Source: Hansfordia pulvinata (lineage: Eukaryota; Ascomycota; Sordariomycetes; Xylariales). Taken from it: a DNA stretch of 64,000 bases. The first letter of the stretch is position 1; each line of letters opens with the position of its first letter. The notes under the pieces were generated by a model that saw only the letters and a list, made by a program, of their open reading frames with translations, was not told the DNA's origin and did no database searches. The stretch spans positions 1,798,001-1,862,000 of the forward strand of contig BJKQ01000002.1 of the NCBI GenBank assembly GCA_006538405.1, in the 5' to 3' direction. The position numbers and the translations under genes are program-made. This document shows, one piece after another, positions 10,885-23,300 of the stretch.

Positions 10885-13800
10885 GCTTGAAGCGGTCGAG
10901 TTCGAATATACGCAAGCTGCGCCAGCGTGGAATGCCTCCCTGGCAGACAATCACCGGGCTGGTTCAAGCACAGACAAGTCAACGTAACTGGCGACTGCCC
11001 GGCCAGCCGCAGCGCGAGGATTTGGACGGCACTGTTGATCTACTTAAGCTGTAGATCTCCAAACCGATGAAGGCCGGTTCAATAAAGGACTGAACGTGAG
11101 ACGATATGTCTTGGTTACTAGACATCTACCTTAATAATAAACCACAAATGCAGAAAAAGACCACGACTCAGATCGCGTGTATGCCAGATGCACTTAACAT
11201 CCTAGAAGTGGTGGATGGCAAGAGTCACGAACGACTACAGCATTTTTACACCAGGGAACCCAGCTCGACTTGTAAGATACGCACTCTGCATACCTGTTTC
11301 TGCGAAGCATCCAGGCAAGTCGTCCAGCGTCTATGGCCACCATCCCCGATTCTGCATTCAGAGTGACTTTTGACGCTTCTGCGCCTCCTGCTTTCCCAGT
11401 CTCATCATATGCGCACTCAACTGTGGCTTCCGCCAGCCCCTCAACAGTTACTTGTTGCAGCGTCTGGCCAGGTCTTAAGCACGTCATGCACACCCGTGAT
11501 ATCTGGAAGGCATCCCAAGGGTTCGGATGGGGGCTCATAAGAGACCCCGGAGACACGCGGACTAACCCCCGGTGAGCGTCTGATGTTTCTCCAGTGGCTG
11601 AGCTCCTCGCTCTGTATCTGGTTGGTTCCCTGCGGCAGAAGGCACGGGCTATGTTGGGTTCGGACGAGGTCAGGGACGACCGATGAGCCGCGAGAGGGGG
11701 GTTTGGGCGGTCAAGCAGGCGGCGAGGGGTCGGGGCATGTATGTCCATCGCGGGCGCGTGTGCTGGAGGGACGCATCATCATGTACGGAGCAGGAGCTAA
11801 GACGGCATGCCATAAAGACGGCATCAATGATGCCATACGTCTCGGTGCCGGTCTGCGAGCTCTTGGGCCTAGCACCACGGCACCGCGGAACGAACCGGGG
11901 CCGGAGACTCCCATTCCTTCTTTCACCCCGAACCCCTTCTCGCCCCGGGCGATGCGGGTGGTTGTGTTTGTCTGTCCGTTCTACGAGCTCGGATGCCTAC
12001 GCAAACCAACGAGCAAACATCGCAAAGACTCTTTACAGCCAGCCACTCGGGAGGTTGAGGGTGTATGTACCTATGCACTTTGCCTCATGGTGAGCGGGGA
12101 GGAGGCTGACGAGTAGTGCAGGTACCTCGAGTATAGGTGTACTCCGGATGTGCGGTTGAAGAGCCGCCGTCACCGCCTGGTCGCGTGTAGGGATGGTCCC
12201 GGAAGGGTCGTGTCACGAGGCCCGGATTGACGAAGGAGTGCTGGCCTGCCCCAGTCCTGTCGAACCGGTCAGCAGTGGCCGAGCGAGGCTGCGCACCGCA
12301 CCGCACCGCACCGCACTGCATCAGACCTGGCTGGTCCTTTTTTCCAGCGTGCCGGTCTGAGCAGCAGCAGATGACCGGTATCTGTGCACGCCTGGTGGGA
12401 ACTGGAATGGAGAGAAGAGCTCAACTTGACCGTGTCGTTCCGCGGCGGGAACCGCCTCTGGGTGTCGTGCCGCGGCAAACGCATGTCAACTCACCTTACT
12501 CATCAGTTCCCATGTGTGCGATTTTCTACCATACCTTAGAGAGGAACCTACCTAGGCGGTCACACAGGCGCGTCAAGAGTGAGGGAGGTATCGACCGGCG
12601 TGCCGAGTCATGTCGGCGCACTTCAAGTGACGATTCCCCCAAGCCTGACGAGCGCCCGCATTGTTCGTCGGGCTGTCCATGTGACGCCTCGAAGCTGCGG
12701 TGTCGCACAAGTTCTCGTAGTGGGAAGGATCGCAGTGGCTGGTGACCCAGGTGAGGTTTGTGAAACGGCGACATCTCACCTATCTCCAGTCTTAATTATT
12801 ACTTACATCAGGTACATCCATTATGTAGTTTGAAGACCAAGTACGATCCAGTGCAGTGCCCGTGTGTGTGCCCAGGCAGTCAGCCGGTCCGTGACCTCGT
12901 TGTCTTCATAAAGTTACCTCGCTACCTACACGTACCTACGCACTACATGTAGGTACAGGAACTCGTACACTACCTTACTTGGAGTGGTTCCGTGGTTTCC
13001 GCTACATTTCGAGTGTCAAAAAAGTCGGACCGACGCTTGGAATGTGAAAACTCGCTCAATCAGGTTGCTGCCTTTCGACGACTATATATGATCTGTGTCC
13101 GCGTTCACCCTGGCACGAATACAGTCAGGAACGGCAGAGTCACGTGGATGCCTCTCCCCCCTCGGCCTTCTTTACCTCTCGAGTGAAATGTTGCTCGCCC
13201 CCCACGGGTGGAATTTCTCAGGGGCTTGCCCCTCAGGCACCGGCAGCGGTGCTCGCACGAGAGAAGACATGGCCGGAGCCATTCGGGTCGGTTTGCTGGT
13301 CGGTCGGTGATGAATACAGGCAAACTGTGGGCGGTAGCGACGGCGCAGTGTCCCGCCGTCCCCCCCCCCTTTCTCTAGCTTTTTCTGCGCGGTTGTCCGT
13401 CTCTATTTGTAGAATGTGGATTCCAAACTTTGACTGGTCAAAGCGGTCAAGTTTTCTAGCTGCGAAGAGAGGCGACACTGGGGAAAAGGACGCACGCAAT
13501 TTACAACCTTTCCCACGTCCGTCCGTCAGTGAGTCAATGCCTGCGAGGTTATGGGGTAGGAGATCGGCCAGAGTCAGCCGCAAGGGTCTCTGGGCACGTG
13601 CCACGCCTCGAAACCAGTTCACCCAATTAGAGCGTACCCCACCCGTAGTTCGGCTTGGAGGCTGCGCGGTGGACTGGCTGGCCGGTGTGCAAGAAAAGAA
13701 GGGCTTGGAAGACTTGTTGGAGGACTTGGCAGCCCCTGACCAGCGCGGCCCAGGGATCGGCAGGGAAAAAGTGTCAATCGGGCAAGGGCCGCTCGTGCCC

Positions 13801-16800
13801 TGGCGCTGTCTACCAAGTCGTCGGGGCTTCTGGGCCTTTGCCCAGCTTTCTAGATCCGGGTCCGGCTGGGCCTTGGCCTCCATGCCCTTCCTGATGATGT
13901 GATGCCCGGGCATCGCAGGTGTCCACGAGCATTGGGCTACTTGTATGTAGGTAGTAGGTACGGATAAGCGGAGGATTCCATTGGGGCGGATGCACGCCGA
14001 CCTGACATTTCGCCGGCGGCCGGCACCGCACCGTTCCTCCCTTAGGTACCTTGACCTATTTGTATCTAGGTACCTACCTGGATACGAGCGAGCCATCGGT
14101 GTAAGTGGGAGCACCCGACGTTCACACACAGCAGATATTGAACATCTACCAAGAGCCGACATCTGATTAGATGCACTTGATTGCCCTCAAATTCTACTCG
14201 TAGATATGACCCGGCGATCATTGGAGCCATATTACCTGCCAAAGATACCGTACATGTATGCAGGTAGACACGGACGAGTACCGTACGAGTACTGCCCTTC
14301 AGGGCTTTTAGAGAGAGACTTCGGATGACTGGTACACTGGATATCTACTAGGTACCTACCTTACCTAACCTACTTGTCATCCCCAAAAAGCGCGCCGGCT
14401 GGTCTCGTTCGAGGGGAGGTGGAGGAACCACCCAAGAACCCCCTCCCCTTCAAAGATCTTCGACCGACAGCGTATGAGTATCCGCAGATAACTCGCGACG
14501 ATCGGAGGATCCGTCCCCCATTTCGCCCTGGCCGCCCAGTCGGCTTGATGCGGCTCGTTTCTCCGCCGCGCTGCTGGATGCGAGTGTGACAAGCTAACAA
14601 AACCACGGCCTGCCCGGTCTAACCATCCATGTGACGAAGTCGTGCCAGCTGGGAGGTGCCAGCAGTGCCAGCCTATCGGGCCATCACTACCCCCCAGTGC
14701 GCCCCCTGCCGTGCTTGCCCCTCTGGTTCATCGATTCCTCTGAACCCGGGGTACTTGGGGTCGATCTGCACGATACATGCAGATGGCGGGCATCGCAGGA
14801 CGCGCCGCCTGTGCACGAGACCACCGGCACAAGTCCCTCGACGGCGCAGTCAGGCAGGCGTGCGTGGCAGGCACGACGCACACACACCACACCGACACGC
14901 CAGAGGTTCCCGCGACTGGGTTCCACCCATTGGATCGCACCCTGTCCATCCCATTTATGTTGGTACCTACATGTAGAGTCGAAGGAACGAGTTAGGTACC
15001 TATATATGCGCAGAAAAATCAAATGCATCGATGCAGACAACGAGTTTCCCAAGGTACACCCAAGGTGCGACTACACGCGAGTATCGTGGATCGAGTTCAC
15101 GGGCAGACAGACAATCCAATGTCCCTGCCTCTCAAGAGTGAGATAAGCTGGGGGATCCTGCCCAGCCGCGTTCGCTTGAGACGCAGAGCTGCATCAATTG
15201 TAAGCCCAGATTTTCCAGGTTCCATCACGATGATGTGTCTATCTACATAGGTAGGTACTTCCTATTTTGCTGTTACCTATCGGTACGGAGACTACCTAGG
15301 TACATGCCCTGTAGTTGGAAGCCCTCTCGATCGGTCTTCGACGGTACGTGTACCTGAGGTACCCCCATCTTACATATATGTAAGGTAGGTGCCTCTTCAG
15401 GCAGTTTTCGAGAAGGCTTTGACACACGGCCGTTCAGGCACGTACCTACCTCCACTTCATGTTGGTCATGGCAAATTGACGTTGTTGCAGACAGGAGTCG
15501 AGGTACAGCCGAGACTCGCTCGAACGACCCCGCTGATAGAGTACGGGGCACTCGCTCGTACGACAGGTTTGCACCAGTGAGAGAGAGGGAGCGCGGAAGA
15601 ACCCCTCCATGAATTCCATTCCATCTTGTCCATGCCTTGGGTACCGGTAGATACGAAAGGCAGATGCCATTCCCACCGACTACAGCCACTCTTCTCGTAG
15701 GTACGTCCAATGTACTATGTCCCGACCACCTGAGCCCGCTACCCCAGGTACGGGTACATGCGGTGCCGTGCATGAAAGCCAGGCTCGATCTTGTCTCCAA
15801 GTCCATTGCCCTCTCTCTGATCTCGTACCTGCCTGTAAACTTCTACCCCATACATACCTAAGGTACTCGTAGCCGTCTCATCCCACTCTGCACGCCCACA
15901 TTGATGAGAGTCGAGAATCGGTCATCCCACGCGGCAGACCAGGACCTCCCGACCGAACCAGGCTGTGCTGCGCTGCGCGGTGCCAAGCAGAGAGACCAGC
16001 ATTCCTCCTTGTTACACGGCTGCTCCGGCCGGCTGGCCCATCTTCTTTCAGCCTGCCACTGGACGCTGTCCGGTTACCCGTCCATTCGAGTCCAGAACGC
16101 CCACGCCACACAAGACCAGCACCTGACCCCGTCGACAAGGCAGAGACAACCCCTCCTCCTCCACTCTGCAGGGTTTTCCATCCGTCACTCTCTCGGTCCA
16201 AGCCCCCGGGCGTCACGCACAAACACCCACTCACTCACCCACCCACGCACACTCTCACGTACACGCGTTGACCCAGCCTGCGACCCAGCAGCCCACGCCC
16301 GTTTCCACGGCCCCCGTCATTCTGAAGAAGAGAGAGCGAGAGAGATCCGAGAGAGCAGGCGTGATAGAGAGAGGGCCCACCCATTGAGTTCATGTGCCCC
16401 TACGGATACGACTAGACAGAGATCGACACCCGGAGCCAGCACCCCTAATAAATCGGCACTGCAAGCCTGCCAGCCAGCAGACCCCGAAGTGCCTGCCCCT
16501 CGAGCCGTCCACCTCCGCTGCCGGCAAAAGAAGAAAAAAGCAACTTCAGAGCCGCCTTGTCTACGAGTAGCCTTGTTGTTCTCGCTACTCGTACTAGACT
16601 ATCCCGACTACCACGGCACGGCAGTACGCGCACACTCATCGAACACCCTCTCACCTCTCTCCGGTCACCAACGCCAGCAGATCCATACTCGTACTCTTGC
16701 CCCGTGCATCCCCAGTCCCTGCTTGTACGACGACGGCGTTCCGTCGGCTTGTCACCCAGCTACATACACACCAGCCACTACACACGACCACAGACGAGTG

Positions 16801-17441
16801 CTCGCACACGCCTCGCCCGCCCAGTCTCGCCGGTACCCGTCGAGTACCACATACGCGCTGGCAGACTTGCGCCGCACGCACGCACGTCCGCTGCCCCCCA
16901 GCCAAGCCGCAGCGCACCGCAGCGCCGTCCCGTCCGGGGTACGCCGTGAGTGCCCTTGGGTTGCGCGTCGTCTGTCTCTTGGTGTAGCGTTGCCTTGCAT
17001 CCACTCCCGTCAGACCGACCGCTGCGCCGCCGGCTCCCAAGCGCCGCCGCCTCAGCGTCTCGGAAAGCCAAATTCTTCCTCGTTGGGCCCTTGCCTTGCA
17101 CGCCCGCGACTGGAACTTGTCTGGCTCCCTTAAGACACTCCCTCCCCGTCCCCTTTCGCCCACGCTCCCCTTCCCCATATCCGGGGTTGGTCGATCGGTC
17201 TTTACCTTGCTTGAATCTGGTTGCGCGTGTCTGGTCTTGCACCCTAGCCTCACCTCTCTCTCTCTCTCTGCCTATCTTTGGCACCCATACACACACACAC
17301 ACACACCTCTCTCCCGCTACCCGGCCAAGACCAATTATGCGTGCTCTTTGCTCATTGGCCGTCTCCGACTGATCCCCTCCCCCCCCTTCCTCCCACCCGA
17401 AAGGCCCGTCTCGCCCAGCCTCTGCAAGCGTGATCGGCGCC
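10885..17441. other. Long intergenic region with leader of the 17.4-kb gene
   Basis: About 6.5 kb without a supportable gene. 10885-11100 is the CBR1 3' flank. About 12,900-15,850 is dotted with short TAGGTACC/TACGAGTA-type palindromes (for example near 14050, 14350, 15290). From about 15,900 to 17,440 the plus strand turns strongly C/T-rich with CT and CA microsatellites (17,249-17,272 and 17,287-17,308), resembling the long pyrimidine-rich leader common before fungal regulatory genes. The 410-codon frame at 15901-17133 lies wholly inside this C-rich tract and is a compositional artefact. Confidence 0.55.
11081..11086 (+). terminator. Candidate polyadenylation signal for CBR1
   Basis: A canonical AATAAA lies 197 bp after the CBR1 stop codon on the coding strand. 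Position and spacing fit a 3' end signal, but fungal signals are loose and no transcript was seen. Confidence 0.35.
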
Positions 17442-19439
17442 ATGAATGACACATCCGGCCTCGTGTCGGAGCTGCTCGACAAACTCGCCGACTTCGATCT
17501 CAAGGTCCACCACTATCGTCAGGACCTCGCCGGCCAGTTCCGCCACCATTCGTTGCAGCTTCTCCGGCACCAGCCCCGACACGTTTCGGACGAGGTCTAC
17601 CAAGCTGTCGCACGCTCTCTGCACAGCTATCCTGCCCTGGGCTTCATTCTGGGTGCCGACGGTCGCCTCGACGCGCCATCAGCCTCCGATTCTCGGGCAG
17701 GAGCGCAGGTTGCTGCCCCCGCCGCCGCCAACGCCGCCAACGACGACGACGACGAGGTGGCCGCCCGGAGGGCAAGGTCAAACATGAACTCCCCTCCTCC
17801 AGTCCTGCCACACACTTCGGGCACGCCTCCTCCCCAGGCGAGCGGCCTGATAAGCCCGGACGAGCGAGAGCACGATTTCCATGGTCTGTTCACACCGAGC
17901 TACCTCCCCCTGCTTGATGCGACTGAACGAAAACCCCCGCCACCGCCCGTTGGTACCTTGACCACTGCCAAAGCCATTGCCTCTACTCCTGCACCGCCTG
18001 CATTGTTGCCCCCCACTGGTCAAGAGTTGAAGCCTAACAAGATTCAAGAACCGTCTCCGCCCACTCCCGATGCCAGCCGCGGAGCCCCGACCCGCCCTGA
18101 TCCCATCCGACGCCTTACCGCGGACACCATCTCTTCCACTGCATCCGACGACGGCTCACATCCCCGGAGAAGCGCCCTCCGACGCTCATCCAGCTCGTCT
18201 ATCAAGGGGCACAGCCCGAGACGCGTGCGCTTCGACGTCGAGGGCGAGGAAGTCTCCACGACCACGTCACCGATGCTATCCCCGCGCCTAGCCGATATGG
18301 CTGGTCCTACTCCCCTCTCCAACTCTTCCGGCCTACTTACCGACACTCTCGAGCCGATGGACGGCGAGGAACTGCGATTGCTCTCCGACGACGAAGACGA
18401 CTCCCTTGGGCTGCTGGGTAGCTCACCTCCGGCCCCAAAGAAGATTTCCTCGACCGACCGACTCAAGGCCATGGCGAGAAGCTCGACCGAGAATACTTCA
18501 GATTGGATGGTTATGGGCAACGCGCAGGGTTCCGACGACGAGGACGAGGATGAGGGCTTCACCATGGGTATGAATGGGAAGAGGCGCTCGGCGGCTTCCC
18601 AGGCGACAGCCGCGTCTCAGACAGCAACGAATGGCAGAGGCGTCCACACAGCTGCTCCCAATGCCAGCGACAGTCGTACTTCTGCTCAAGTGAGGGCTCC
18701 GGAGACCATCCCCGAGCACTCAGATGAGGATGAGTCGGACGAGGATATATTGGAGATGCCAGCCTTGAGCTCGTTCAAGAACCGGAAGAGGTTTTCGCCC
18801 ACCGAGGCACAGCCGCAGTCGCAGGATACGATGGAAAGACCCAACGGGCAATCATCATCCGGGGCGACAGGGCTGAGCAATCTCAGCCCCCCACAAAGAC
18901 CCAGCTCCGGTGCGGCTTCCGAGCAGCGTCAAGGCAAAGCTGATCATGACGAGGAGGACATGTTCGACTTTGACGACGACGAGGACACCAACATAAAGGA
19001 GAACAAGGTCAAGCCGACTGCCAAGTACCTCGAAGAAGAGGAACCAGAAGAGATCGAGAGCGCGCAAGAAAAGGAAAAGCCCTTGGCAACTTCGAAACCA
19101 CCGGTATACTCGGCCTCGCCTGGGGTGCCCATTGTTAGGCGACCGACGGAGGCGCCTGTATCGCCGCAGCCCAGGATGCAAGTGGGGTCGGTGGGCTCCT
19201 ACAGGGGGAGGTCTCTGGTCATGGGTAGTGTCGTAAACGACAAGATCCACGAGAAAGCTGCGCAAATGGGCGACTTCTCGTCCTTCATCGGCAGCGTGGA
19301 TGGCCGCACCGGTCCCGACGAGTCGAGCAGCTACCGCCCGCCGGTGTCGTCTTTGAAGGGGACGCCCAAAAGTCTGAGCGAGCGTCTACTGAAAGAGGAG
19401 ATGGCCGAAGTGGAAGCAGGGCCTGGTGAAGGGATATGA
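17442..19439 (+). CDS. Conserved-looking disordered protein with an RVxF (PP1-docking) motif; function unknown
   Basis: A single 665-codon frame. The ATG at 17442 is chosen because the frame's upstream extension begins with GTG. Residues 1-75 look like a small helical unit (MNDTSGLVSELLDKLADFDL... to the Leu/Val/Tyr-rich stretch ending HSYPALGFIL). The remainder is disordered: Pro/Ser-rich to about 250, then acidic clusters (LSDDEDD, DEDEDEG, DEDESDEDIL, DFDDDEDT) alternating with Ser-rich basic patches. RRVRFDVEGEEV at about 260-271 contains RVRF (261-264), a textbook protein phosphatase 1 docking sequence. The last about 80 residues (GSYRGRSLVMGSVVNDKI..., then QMGDFSSFIGS) look more ordered and may be a second conserved block. 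I do not recognise the family. It converges on the transcription factor gene at 20.3 kb. Inference: a PP1-interacting or chromatin/cell-cortex regulator. Confidence 0.8.
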   Translation: MNDTSGLVSELLDKLADFDLKVHHYRQDLAGQFRHHSLQLLRHQPRHVSDEVYQAVARSLHSYPALGFILGADGRLDAPSASDSRAGAQVAAPAAANAANDDDDEVAARRARSNMNSPPPVLPHTSGTPPPQASGLISPDEREHDFHGLFTPSYLPLLDATERKPPPPPVGTLTTAKAIASTPAPPALLPPTGQELKPNKIQEPSPPTPDASRGAPTRPDPIRRLTADTISSTASDDGSHPRRSALRRSSSSSIKGHSPRRVRFDVEGEEVSTTTSPMLSPRLADMAGPTPLSNSSGLLTDTLEPMDGEELRLLSDDEDDSLGLLGSSPPAPKKISSTDRLKAMARSSTENTSDWMVMGNAQGSDDEDEDEGFTMGMNGKRRSAASQATAASQTATNGRGVHTAAPNASDSRTSAQVRAPETIPEHSDEDESDEDILEMPALSSFKNRKRFSPTEAQPQSQDTMERPNGQSSSGATGLSNLSPPQRPSSGAASEQRQGKADHDEEDMFDFDDDEDTNIKENKVKPTAKYLEEEEPEEIESAQEKEKPLATSKPPVYSASPGVPIVRRPTEAPVSPQPRMQVGSVGSYRGRSLVMGSVVNDKIHEKAAQMGDFSSFIGSVDGRTGPDESSSYRPPVSSLKGTPKSLSERLLKEEMAEVEAGPGEGI

Positions 19440-20332
19440 GCCCCATGCCCGGTCGTCCCAGGGGGCTCTGCGTACTCGAGGGGAGGCTCGACCAGCCCAG
19501 GTGTGCCTTATGGCACGTGGGGCCAACAATCGCTGCGGCGGAACGATCAGAATTGCATTTGCTCAGGCGTTTTGGCTGTGCCGGTGTCTTGAATGGACGA
19601 GTCACGACTTGCGGCATTGAAAGGGAATCCATTGCGGAAAATGCATATCGGTGGAAAATCTGGGGTTGGGTCTTTCTTTTTTGTCTTGTGTCTCTTTACT
19701 TGTGGCTTCTGTTGTATCAAAATGAAGGCAGGTGGCACATCGATTCTCGCGGCGCCCCACGGCTTCTGATGCAGGAGTTTGGCCGCACGCCTGAAGTCAG
19801 GCATGGGTGGGCAGGGTGCACATACACTACCGAATGTTAATTCCTTACAGAGTAGATGCGCGCGTGCGTTGCGGCGGAGGCAACAGGCGTTCGTCAGATA
19901 CCCAGTCGGATATATGATGGTCTGCGTTAATTGCGAAGTCGGACATCCTACGTGTCACCCGTGTGAATGCGAGCCATTGCCGTGGACATGCATAGTGCAG
20001 AGTGGATTGATTAGTTCATTCAAGTCTCATGAGAGGAGCAAGCCATTACCCGTCTACCGTATCGTACCCGCGTCGCAATATGCAAACGTCAACATGAGTC
20101 CGTGCCCTGAACGCCAGTCCCTGATCCGCCCTTGCCTTCTCTTGTTGCCATCTAATGCACCTTAAACAAAATGCCAAAATGCCTTGTTGTGCCTTGCGCT
20201 CACCCTCCGTCTTTATCTCACCTTCCTCTTTCCCTACGTGTCGATGTATTATCCCCTTGTCAAAATTCAGTATTTATCAGCTCCCAGCCAACGTTTTACC
20301 GTTGCCCTCTTCCTTTTTGCCCCGTCCGCTCT
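19440..20332. other. Intergenic between two convergent genes
   Basis: Shared 3' flank of the 17.4-kb gene (+) and the Zn2Cys6 gene (-). It is lower in GC and T-rich on the plus strand, consistent with 3' UTRs. No gene is seen. Confidence 0.6.
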
Positions 20333-23300
20333 TTACCCCCCCTGGCCCAAGCCGGCAGCTACGCCCCTCGCGACAGCATCCCAGTCTACCTGCCCCGCCT
20401 CGTTCATTAGCAGCCAGAGTGATGCCTCGGACTGCTTGGCCTCCGAGGGAGACATCTGACTGTGTCTTGTAGTGGCGGGAGCAGCGCCCCAGGATGTTGG
20501 CAGCGAAGCAGCGGCAGAAGCGGGAGCGGCGGGAGCAGCAGTCGAAGAAGCCGGCTCCCCCCCGCCACCAGCTGGAGAACCGGTTCGAACGGCCAAGTTG
20601 TACGCGCCGCCTAGGCTGCTGCCGCTCATTCCCGATTCGCGACCGGGGGAGCGAGACGGGACGTGCATCATGCCTTCCATACTCTTCATGCCCCAGTATG
20701 AGAGCGGGTCGCTGGAGGGTGAGAGTCTGCCCTCGTTCTTGTTATTCTTGTCGTTGTCGGTGCTGTTGGGCGGCGAAGGGCGCGAGGATGAGGACGAGGA
20801 AAGAGGGGTTCCGCCGCTGCTGCAGGTACTCCTCGTCTGGTCTGCCGTACCGGCGCCATTGTTGAAATTGGGAGAGGCTGCGGTAGTACTCGGGGCCGAG
20901 GTGCGCTTGCGCTTGTGGTTGTGGCTATTGTTGCCGCTGCTGTCTGTGACCACCTCGGAGACCCTCCTTGTCGTCACGTCCCCGCAGTCACCGAATCGCA
21001 ACGGGGAGCACGAGGCCGCCGAGGGCGGCGAGTCTGTTGTTGTCGACGGCGCAGGCGTCTCGAGGTAGGTGGAGAAGCCCGGGATGATCTCCGGGGCAGC
21101 CGGGTCGCATAACCACTGTCTAGGCGGCCGGGGGAAGTTGCGTCCAAAGAGGTTGTAGCCTGCCGGGCGTGTGCCGGCTCCGCCGTAGCCGTAAACGTTA
21201 CCTCCCTCGTCGGCGCTGCCACTGCTGGCCCATCGCGGAGAGTAGCTGCTGAGGAGACCGTTACTTGTGCGTTGCTCCATGCCGCAAAGCGCGGAGAGGG
21301 TGTTGGCTACTGTGTTGATGTCTGGGCGGGGCGACGCTGGCGAGAAGGCGTGAGGGTACTGATTTTGTTGGTGCTGTTGACTGCGCCACGGAGGAGGTCT
21401 GGCGTTCCGCCTCCGAGTGACGAGGGGCATATGATTGGACAGCATGGCCTCAGGCTCGGCGTTACACGGGTCGACCCAGGGGACAGCGATGGGCAGGGAG
21501 CGGTCGGCTAGAGGAGAGAGGTCGCGGCCCATCTGTCGCAGAAACGTACGCATCATCAGGTGATGGCGCGACAGCTCACCCATGACGGCCAGAACGTAGT
21601 TGAGATTTGCTAAGCTGGCTTCGGTCGAGGGGTGACCTCCTGGCAGCGGGGGCGGTTGTTGGTGCTGCTGTTCTTGTTGTGTCTGATTTGGTGCCTGTTG
21701 TTGTGGCGATTGCGGTGCTTGGGGTCGTCCTCTTCCCGGCGCTGTAGAGAAGTCGAGCTGGTCGATGAAGACGCAGCCTGCGCAATACAGCGACATGGCA
21801 GACATGGGACTGGACATGGGGCTCTTCTATGGCGGAGGCAGACAGCATGTCAGTAGTGGTACTTGAAAATGGAAGAAATACTGTGAAAAATGGGCGGGGC
21901 GAGGGATCGTGAGTAGACGGGGTGTGGATAGGGGCCACGGATAGGGTATCTAAGAAGAGGGGTGCCTCCAGAAGAGAGAAGAGGGGAAATTCGTACCGTG
22001 CTTGCCGACATTTTCCCGCTCATCCCGCTCATTTTCACAATGTTGACAATCTCCTGCGCTGATGCTGTCAAGCGATGAAAGCTGGCCTGCTCGACTGCCT
22101 CGGGCAGCTCGTGCTTCCTGGCCGTCTCGACGGCAGCGCTGTGAAGCGCAATGACGGCCGCGTGTAGGTTGAGGTTGTTATGGACCGAAACGGGGTCCCG
22201 CGAATTCTGCGGCAGCCGGAAGTGCTCGGGCATGAACATGAACGTGTTGCTCAGAGCGCTGTCTAACTCGCGGTGCCTCGCCCAGTATGCGCCGCCCTCG
22301 TGGTTCTCCGGATGGTCGTTTGGGGGAGGGCGGTGGATGTGCTTGATCATGCGGGTGAAGAGGCTGCCGACGACTACGGCGCCGGCAAAGGAGAAGTAGG
22401 GGGCGCCCTTGAGCGCGTCGTGGATGCTGCTCGTCTTGTGCTCGACGCCGCTGCTGAAGGCCTTCTCCGGGGCTGGGAGGAAGGTGGTCACGTCGGACGG
22501 TTCGATGAGACAGGGCCAGCCCGTCCAGATGGAGCTGTGGCCCTCTATGCAGAAAAGGGCCCAGAAGATACGTCGGCGCTCTTCGAGCTCCTGCCAGTCC
22601 TGGGCGGGAGGCAGGGGCGGGAAAGGGTCGGCCTGGTCCGGGCCGCAGTCGAGCCGGTGGAGGCCCATCATCTGGCACAGGCGGATGCCTCGCGACGTGC
22701 TGAGGGCGGACCGCGTGAAGAGCATGCTCTTGGCCTCGACGACGGCTAGCAGGCACCAGGCCTGCGCGTGCGCCACCGACACGGCCTGCTCGCCGTAGTT
22801 CCTCAGCTCGTCCGCCTCGAGGTACTGCCGGGCCCGCCGGTAGAAGACCTCATGGTAGTGGCGGTACTTGGGCGTCGCGTGGGAAGCCAGTGCCCACATG
22901 GCGTACTGCAAGCACATGGGCGGCTTCATGTGCGGCGCTGCGTAGAAGGCCTGGTAGTACCGGCCGGGGCTCACCGACGGCACAGTGTGGCTCTGCCGGT
23001 CGAAGTAGATTTGGTGGCTGGCAACAGGACGTGTCAGAGCGCGCTGGCAGCGGCGATGCGGCACAACAAACAAGAAACACTTCGACTTACAGGTCCTCGA
23101 TAATCTCCATCGGGGGCAGGCTCTCGGACAAACCCAGCTCCATCAGCTCACCGCCGAGTCCGCCGCCGAAAAGGGGCGAGCTGTGAGGATGTGAGGAGGG
23201 AGGGGCCCCACTGTTGATGCCCGGGTTCGCCATATCTTGGAAGAAGCCCCCCATTGCGGCGGCGGCGGATACGCTGTCTGGGCCGGCGGAAAAGTTGAAC

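Noticed and set aside
11194..11748. 184-codon minus-strand frame after CBR1
   Set aside because: Balanced composition in the middle made it tempting, but no domain is recognised and it lies in a 3' flank/spacer.
13233..14162. 309-codon minus-strand frame
   Set aside because: Crosses several TAGGTACC palindromes and has no domain; GC-driven open frame.
15901..17133. 410-codon plus-strand frame
   Set aside because: Arises from a C-rich, stop-poor leader; the translation is Ser/His/Pro/Thr/Arg low complexity.
20472..21068. Plus-strand frame opposite the last Zn2Cys6 exon
   Set aside because: Antisense shadow of the coding exon.
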